DNA of 64,000 bases, taken from contig NZ_JACVOS010000001.1 of the NCBI RefSeq assembly GCF_018882335.1, positions 62,001 to 126,000 of the forward strand, written 5' to 3'. Source of the stretch: Polynucleobacter sp. AM-25C3 (GTDB taxonomy: Bacteria; Pseudomonadota; Gammaproteobacteria; Burkholderiales; Burkholderiaceae). Within the stretch, counting starts at the first letter, position 1; each line of letters starts with the position of its first letter. The notes beneath the pieces are model-generated. The model saw only the letters and a list, made by a program, of their open reading frames with translations. It was not told the DNA's origin and made no database searches. The position numbers and the translations under genes are program-made. Positions 60,045 to 64,000 of this stretch are shown in pieces.

Positions 60045-60700
60045 TGCAAGTTCTCACCCTTACGGTTGAGGCGCAATAGCTTTTCAAGGTCTTTTTTAAT
60101 GCTGCCGAATTCTTTAGGGGAATTGGTCGCTGGAAAGACCATCATCTTGGCCGGGCTCGGATCAATTAACTGAATCTTCTGACCTGCGCCATCGAGATTG
60201 AGCCAAGCATCAAACTCAGCCTTTGACTTAGGATCCGCTGGTAATGACACAATCTGAAAACCCGCCGTCTTTTGATCATAGGCTAGCAATACCTCTGGAT
60301 CTACTGGCTTCCCATCTGTGTTGACCCACACCAACTGAACACGACTGCTCTCGCGACCAACGGCAATACGCAGCTGACGCATTAAAAATAAGGCCTCAAG
60401 ACAGGATTCATTTTTGATGGTGCACTCCCCAGCGGGTCTAGCTACCAGCAAGGTCCACTTACCTTTAAAAGGAACATCAAGCCAAGCAGGATTCACATCT
60501 TGTACTGGCTGAATCAAGGTTCCGAAATTGGTTTTGCCACCTTCTGGTTTAAAGACGTAATAAGCTAAATAGGAGGCAATGACTGGTGCCGCACAAGCAA
60601 GCAATAACAATAACATCTGCAGACGGCCACGGCGAGTCTGCGCATTAATCGCTGAGGAATCCATTTGCGAAGCCGGGATCAATAACTCTTTATTACTCAC
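60041..60700 (-). CDS. Membrane-anchored protein of the cytochrome oxidase cluster, unknown role
   Basis: A 219-residue protein with one N-terminal membrane helix (about 27-49, 'MLLLLLACAAPVIASYLAYYVF') and a periplasmic-type domain. 'FKGKWTLLVARPAGEC', 'ALFLMRQLRIAVGRESSRVQLVWVNTDG' resemble the thioredoxin-like/Sco fold in outline, with a CX6C pair ('CTIKNESC') in place of CxxxC. Such proteins occur at this site in many Burkholderiales and are annotated only as oxidase-assembly associated. It overlaps SURF1 and ctaA by four bases each. An assembly role is inferred from context only. Confidence 0.8.
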   Translation of the reverse strand: MSNKELLIPASQMDSSAINAQTRRGRLQMLLLLLACAAPVIASYLAYYVFKPEGGKTNFGTLIQPVQDVNPAWLDVPFKGKWTLLVARPAGECTIKNESCLEALFLMRQLRIAVGRESSRVQLVWVNTDGKPVDPEVLLAYDQKTAGFQIVSLPADPKSKAEFDAWLNLDGAGQKIQLIDPSPAKMMVFPATNSPKEFGSIKKDLEKLLRLNRKGENLQ

Positions 60701-61479
60701 ACTCTATCTCCATTAACAACAAGCTCCCGACGATATTTCATGAGCCCATTGATAAGCCAAAACAAAAATCCTGATAAGGCCAATGCAAACCACTGAAAGG
60801 CATAAGCATAATGGCGATCGACTCCGCTTGTTGGCGAAGGCCAATTTCTGACTAAACCATCGTTTTTGGCTGAATTAGATTCCCGAACAATGAACGGTAA
60901 CTGCTTCCATCCATGGCTTTGGGCCTCAAGCGCCAAATCAAAATTTTGCTCAATTCTTGGGCTCGCTTTCGCATCACCCTTTTGACCCAATTCAAAAACC
61001 CTTCCCGGATGGGGGAATGCCACCCCCTCAATAGTCACCATCTCATCAGCAGTCTTAACTGGGGGAAGCTCAATACGATTTTCGTTATTACGAGGGGCCC
61101 ACCCACGATTAACCCAAAGTACAGTATCTTGGCCATCCAATTTCAAGGGCATCATCACATAAAAGCCAGATTGCCCAGTAGTGCCAGTGCCACCCTCTGG
61201 AATAGGACGGGGGCGGTTATCTAGCCAAATAGCCTCAGCTGGGATAAAGCGGCCACGGGCAAGAATACGGCGCTCTCCAGCCTGCTCTAAGTTCAAACTG
61301 TCGGCATTGGCTTTCAGTACAGGCATTTGCAGTTTGGCAGTCAAAGACTCCCCCAGGCGAATCTTCTGTTCCGCTCGATTCAGCTGCCAAATACCAGCGC
61401 CACCGCCAACTAAAATCACCACAAGGGCTGATACAGTAGCGACTATACGACCAGTAATTAAGCTAGAAAATATATTCAC
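60697..61479 (-). CDS. SURF1 family cytochrome oxidase biogenesis protein
   Basis: Assists heme insertion into cytochrome c oxidase. The two-helix layout is seen: a helix at about 11-32 and one near 232-250 ('YAFQWFALALSGFLFWLI'), with a periplasmic domain between. SURF1 motifs are 'GIWQLNRAEQKI', 'GRFIPAEAIWLDNRPR', 'GFYVMMPLKLDGQDTVLWVNRGW' in outline and 'HYAYAFQWFALA'. It has 260 residues. It heads the SURF1-unknown-ctaA-ctaB-Sco unit and is divergent from the small DUF2909 gene. Confidence 0.92.
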   Translation of the reverse strand: MNIFSSLITGRIVATVSALVVILVGGGAGIWQLNRAEQKIRLGESLTAKLQMPVLKANADSLNLEQAGERRILARGRFIPAEAIWLDNRPRPIPEGGTGTTGQSGFYVMMPLKLDGQDTVLWVNRGWAPRNNENRIELPPVKTADEMVTIEGVAFPHPGRVFELGQKGDAKASPRIEQNFDLALEAQSHGWKQLPFIVRESNSAKNDGLVRNWPSPTSGVDRHYAYAFQWFALALSGFLFWLINGLMKYRRELVVNGDRV

Positions 61480-61493
61480 AGGGGTACTTTGAG

Positions 61494-61706
61494 ATGAAAT
61501 GGATTATTCCAGTTGCACTGATAATGATTGTAGGAAGCTTAGGCTCAGCCCTCTTCTTCATGATGAAGGATAAGGGCGGCAGCTCAAGAATGGTTCAGTC
61601 CCTCATGCTGCGTATTGGACTTTCAATAGTACTGTTTCTTGGCATATTGATTGCCCACTACTTTGGCCTTATTGAAGCTACCGGCGTTCGGGTGGGAACA
61701 AACTAA
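61494..61706 (+). CDS. DUF2909 twin-helix membrane protein
   Basis: A 70-residue protein with two membrane helices (about 4-22 and 38-58). 'IVGSLGSALFFMMKDKG' and 'RIGLSIVLFLGILIAHYFGLI' fit the DUF2909 family found beside cytochrome oxidase genes. Its function is unknown. It is the only plus-strand gene within the oxidase cluster, divergent from SURF1 with 14 bases between starts and convergent with ctaE. Confidence 0.85.
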   Translation: MKWIIPVALIMIVGSLGSALFFMMKDKGGSSRMVQSLMLRIGLSIVLFLGILIAHYFGLIEATGVRVGTN

Positions 61707-61732
61707 GCAATATACAAGCAGCCATCCAAAAC

Positions 61733-61759
61733 AAATCGGGGCGCTAAGCCCCGATTTTT
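61733..61759. terminator. Bidirectional terminator between the DUF2909 gene and ctaE
   Basis: AAATCGGGGC and GCCCCGATTT form a 10-bp stem with the loop GCTAA, followed by T residues on the plus strand and T-rich sequence on the minus strand. It can end both convergent transcripts. Confidence 0.9.
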
Positions 61760-61765
61760 ATTGCC

Positions 61766-62620
61766 TTACATCCAGTAAACAGCGATGTAGAGACCGAGCC
61801 AGACAACGTCAACAAAGTGCCAGTACCAAGCAGCGCCCTCAAACGCAAAATGATTATCGGCCGTAAAGTCGCCACGAATCATACGGCGCAAGACAATCGC
61901 TAACATTAGGCCACCAAGGAAAACGTGGAAACCATGAAAACCAGTCAACATGAAGAAGGTTGAACCGTAAACGCCTGAAGTGAGTTTCAAATTCAAGGCA
62001 TGGTATGCATGGTAGTACTCATACATCTGAAAACCCAAAAAGACAATACCAAGACCAACAGTAGCAGCCAAACCATTGATGGCTTTCTTCATGTGATTTT
62101 CACGAAGCGCATGGTGAGCATAAGTAACTGTCACACCGGAGCTCAAGAGCAATAAGGTATTAATCGTAGGAATTGGCCATGGACCCATGGTGGTAAATTT
62201 CTCAACCAAACCTGCAGGGCCGTCATTTGGCCAAACTGCTGTGAAATTAGGCCAAAGCAATTTACTCTCCACGTCACCCATCCAAGGCATCGCAATATTG
62301 CGCGCATAGAACAATGCTGCAAAGAACGCGCCAAAGAACATAATCTCAGAGAAGATGAACCAAGCCATCGACCAACGATAAGAAATGTCCACATTAATGC
62401 CGTTCTTACCTGCATTGGACTCAGCAATCGTGTCTCCAAACCAGTTGTAGAGCACAAATAAAACCCAGAGTACGCCAACTGCAGTTACTGGGCCGCCCCA
62501 AGCTGCATGGTTTACCCAGCCAGACATACCAGCGCCAAACGCAAGCAAACCTAGAGCTGCAGCAGCTGGATGACTAGATAGTCCGGGAACAAAATAGTAA
62601 GGGGTTGAATTGGATGACAT
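61766..62620 (-). CDS. ctaE: Cytochrome c oxidase subunit III
   Basis: Membrane subunit of the aa3-type terminal oxidase. Motifs are 'WRWSMAWFIFSEIMFFGAFFAALFYAR'-like sequence in outline, 'LLSSGVTVTYAHHAL', 'GSTFFMLTGFHGFHVFLGGLMLAIV' in outline and 'AAWYWHFVDVVWLGLYIAVYW' in outline, giving seven helices. The ATG at 62620 begins 'MSSNSTPYYFVPG' and follows a GA-rich stretch; a TTG six codons earlier is unlikely. It has 284 residues. Confidence 0.96.
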   Translation of the reverse strand: MSSNSTPYYFVPGLSSHPAAAALGLLAFGAGMSGWVNHAAWGGPVTAVGVLWVLFVLYNWFGDTIAESNAGKNGINVDISYRWSMAWFIFSEIMFFGAFFAALFYARNIAMPWMGDVESKLLWPNFTAVWPNDGPAGLVEKFTTMGPWPIPTINTLLLLSSGVTVTYAHHALRENHMKKAINGLAATVGLGIVFLGFQMYEYYHAYHALNLKLTSGVYGSTFFMLTGFHGFHVFLGGLMLAIVLRRMIRGDFTADNHFAFEGAAWYWHFVDVVWLGLYIAVYWM

Positions 62621-62649
62621 CTTATTCTCTCTATTCAATCAAAAAATAA

Positions 62650-62847
62650 TCAATGGGACACAACTACTTTAACTATCAAGAGGAGTACGCCCATAAAAAT
62701 TAAGGCACCTACAACTCCCGCAATAATAATGTGGATAAAACTGAGTGAAGCTACATCGTCTTGTAAACCAGATTTTTTACGCACACCTAAAAAAGCCCAC
62801 AACACAGCGATCATAGATTGCATAAAAGTACTTTTTTTCTTACTCAT
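62650..62847 (-). CDS. DUF2970 small membrane protein
   Basis: A 65-residue protein. 'FMQSMIAVLWAFLGVRKKSGLQDD' matches DUF2970, with one C-terminal membrane helix (about 36-62). Genes of this family sit between ctaG and ctaE in many betaproteobacteria; no function is established. The start overlaps the ctaG stop by four bases, so it is translated with the oxidase genes. Confidence 0.88.
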   Translation of the reverse strand: MSKKKSTFMQSMIAVLWAFLGVRKKSGLQDDVASLSFIHIIIAGVVGALIFMGVLLLIVKVVVSH

Positions 62848-63437
62848 GACACCGACTTCGATTTAGGGGTGGTTGAGCCTGCTGGCTGCTGACCAACGCC
62901 TAACTCAAAGAAGGTGTACGACAAGGTAATCGTTTTGACATCAGCAGGCAGTCCCGCATCAATCACAAATATCACCGGCATCTTTTTGACTTCATGCGCC
63001 GCCAGGGTTTGCTGCTGAAAACAGAAGCACTCTAATTTTGTGAAAAACTCCATAGCGCTTTTTGGTGCATAACTCGGAATAGCTTGAGCTTCAACCGGAC
63101 GACCGAGGTTATTCGTTACCTCGTACACAATCTCTGTCATCTCGCCTGGATGAACCTCTAAATAGTTCTTGAGGGGACGGAAGGAGAATGGGCCACGACT
63201 ATTAGAATCAAACTCAATCGTTACCACCCGTGAGTAATCAACCTGTGTATTACCTACTTTATTAGGGCTATAGGCTCGCGTGCCATAGTCATTCTTATTG
63301 GTCACGACATTAATACCAGTGACCTCACAAAGCGCTTTGTACATCGGCACTAAGGCATAGCCAAATCCAAACATCATGACTGAAGCGATCAACAGCTTCA
63401 GTAGGATTTGACGATTAATGGAGGCGATAGCGGACAT
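62844..63437 (-). CDS. ctaG: Cytochrome c oxidase assembly protein CtaG (Cox11)
   Basis: Copper chaperone for the CuB site of subunit I. One N-terminal membrane helix (about 10-32) is followed by the Cox11 domain. The copper-binding cysteines are in 'FTKLECFCFQQQTLAAHE', and 'MYKALCEVTGINV' and 'VTNNLGRPVEAQAIPSYAP' match the family. It has 197 residues. It lies between the 43-residue membrane protein and the DUF2970 gene. Confidence 0.95.
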   Translation of the reverse strand: MSAIASINRQILLKLLIASVMMFGFGYALVPMYKALCEVTGINVVTNKNDYGTRAYSPNKVGNTQVDYSRVVTIEFDSNSRGPFSFRPLKNYLEVHPGEMTEIVYEVTNNLGRPVEAQAIPSYAPKSAMEFFTKLECFCFQQQTLAAHEVKKMPVIFVIDAGLPADVKTITLSYTFFELGVGQQPAGSTTPKSKSVS

Positions 63438-63453
63438 AAGTGGTGCTTGAGTG

Positions 63454-63585
63454 TTAACTCAGCACGCTCCGTTTAATAACAATGCCGATAAAGAACACAA
63501 CAGCAACGCTTAAAAGGATAAAACCCAATCTGCGGTTACTGGCAGATTGGGATTTTTGTACGAGTACTTTAGATTCCTGCAGCAT
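63454..63585 (-). CDS. 43-residue cytochrome oxidase small membrane protein
   Basis: A short frame read directly from the sequence: ATG at 63585, TAA at 63456-63454. It begins 'MLQESKVLVQKSQSASNRR', then one membrane helix, 'LGFILLSVAVVFFIGIVI', and ends 'KRSVLS'. Its first 17 bases overlap the end of ctaD in another frame. It sits between ctaD and ctaG on the same strand, and small proteins of this shape are known at this site in Burkholderiales, annotated as oxidase small assembly proteins. The role is inferred from position. Confidence 0.8.
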   Translation of the reverse strand: MLQESKVLVQKSQSASNRRLGFILLSVAVVFFIGIVIKRSVLS

Positions 63586-64000
63586 TTAACTCTTCTGCAT
63601 TTGGAGGTGTTTCAAAGGTATGGTGAGGTGCTGGTGAAGGTATCGTCCACTCCAAACCTTTGGCGCCATCCCATGGCTTCATTGGGGCTTTTTCGCCTTT
63701 GCCGTTGTAGGCTGGCAAGACAACAAAGAGCAGGAAATAAACTTGGGACAAACCAAAACCAAGGGCGCCAATAGAGGCGACCATATTGAAATCGGCAAAC
63801 TGGGTTGGGTAATCGGCATAACGACGTGGCATACCAGCTAAGCCCAAGAAGTGCATTGGGAAGAAGGTGATGTTAAAGAAAATCATGGAAGTCCAGAAAT
63901 GGATCTTGCCGCGAGTTTCATTGGCCATATAGCCAGTCCACTTTGGACACCAGTAATAGAAACCAGCAAACATGGCGAACAATGAGCCAGCTACCAATAC
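63569..64000 (-). CDS. ctaD: Cytochrome c oxidase subunit I, C-terminal fragment
   Basis: The frame is open to the window edge; about 143 C-terminal codons are present. 'VAGSLFAMFAGFYYWCPKWTGYM' in outline, 'FNITFFPMHFLGLAGMPRRYADYP' in outline and 'ASIGALGFGLSQVYFLLFV' are hallmarks of the last helices of heme-copper oxidase subunit I. The catalytic heme and copper ligands lie outside the window. The C-terminal tail ends '...NAAGI'. It should be the upstream part of the ctaD-small protein-ctaG-DUF2970-ctaE operon. Confidence 0.95.
   Translation of the reverse strand, partial: VLVAGSLFAMFAGFYYWCPKWTGYMANETRGKIHFWTSMIFFNITFFPMHFLGLAGMPRRYADYPTQFADFNMVASIGALGFGLSQVYFLLFVVLPAYNGKGEKAPMKPWDGAKGLEWTIPSPAPHHTFETPPNAEELNAAGI

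Overview
The window looks like a stretch of core chromosome from a betaproteobacterium of the Burkholderiaceae, most like Polynucleobacter. I base this on gene content and order (rplM-rpsI with erpA, anmK and tyrS; mutM-lolB-ispE-tRNA-Gln-prs-rplY-pth; the ctaD-ctaG-ctaE / SURF1-ctaA-ctaB-Sco cluster; dusB-fis-purH-ruvCAB), on moderate base composition by eye and on very tight packing. Genus is an inference; no rRNA gene is present to confirm it. I see no insertion sequence, prophage, integrase, CRISPR array, restriction system or toxin-antitoxin pair.

Layout. 1-5552 (+): the end of a UbiH-type hydroxylase, then dusB-fis, purH and ruvC-ruvA-ruvB. 5566-7199 (-): a DUF1622 membrane protein and tyrS. 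7289-8419 (+): anmK. 8436-10939 (-): erpA, argC, rpsI, rplM. 10940-11357: a long non-coding gap holding a probable minus-strand small RNA of about 100 nt with its own promoter and terminator, followed downstream by the rplM promoter. 11358-11780 (+): an OsmC-like protein. 11797-12107 (-): rnpB. 12169-27662: a 15-kb run entirely on the minus strand (FAD/Fe-S oxidoreductase, DUF971, ubiE, Tim44-like, ubiJ, ubiB, DUF502, aspS, nudB, ATM1-type ABC exporter, glycerate kinase, pyrC). 27797-31078 (+): ilvA, a 5'-nucleotidase and queF. 31152-32872 (-): ssb and an MFS transporter. 32910-35798 (+): uvrA. 35825-37804 (-): a Kef-type antiporter.

37816-44282 (+): kdsD-kdsC-lptC-lptA-lptB (Kdo synthesis and LPS export), then hpf-ptsN-hprK-rapZ. 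rpoN, which usually lies between lptB and hpf, is absent. 44227-46211 (-): mutY and mutM, both for 8-oxoguanine repair. 46247-51198 (+): a TPR-LolB fusion, ispE, tRNA-Gln, prs, rplY, pth. 51228-55399 (-): a ferredoxin, coaD, rsmD and two M16 peptidase-family genes. 55462-57385 (+): ftsY and rpoH, with a perfect CIRCE operator over the rpoH promoter. 57411-64000 (mostly -): a cytochrome c oxidase biogenesis and structural cluster, including a 43-residue membrane protein that overlaps the end of ctaD.

I did not find a clearly new multi-gene system. The items most worth a second look are the C-rich small RNA upstream of rplM, the LolB domain fused to a TPR protein without a lipidation cysteine, the CIRCE/rpoH arrangement, the loss of rpoN from its usual site, the AspRS residues that suggest a non-discriminating enzyme, and an unusual Fe-S loop in MutY.
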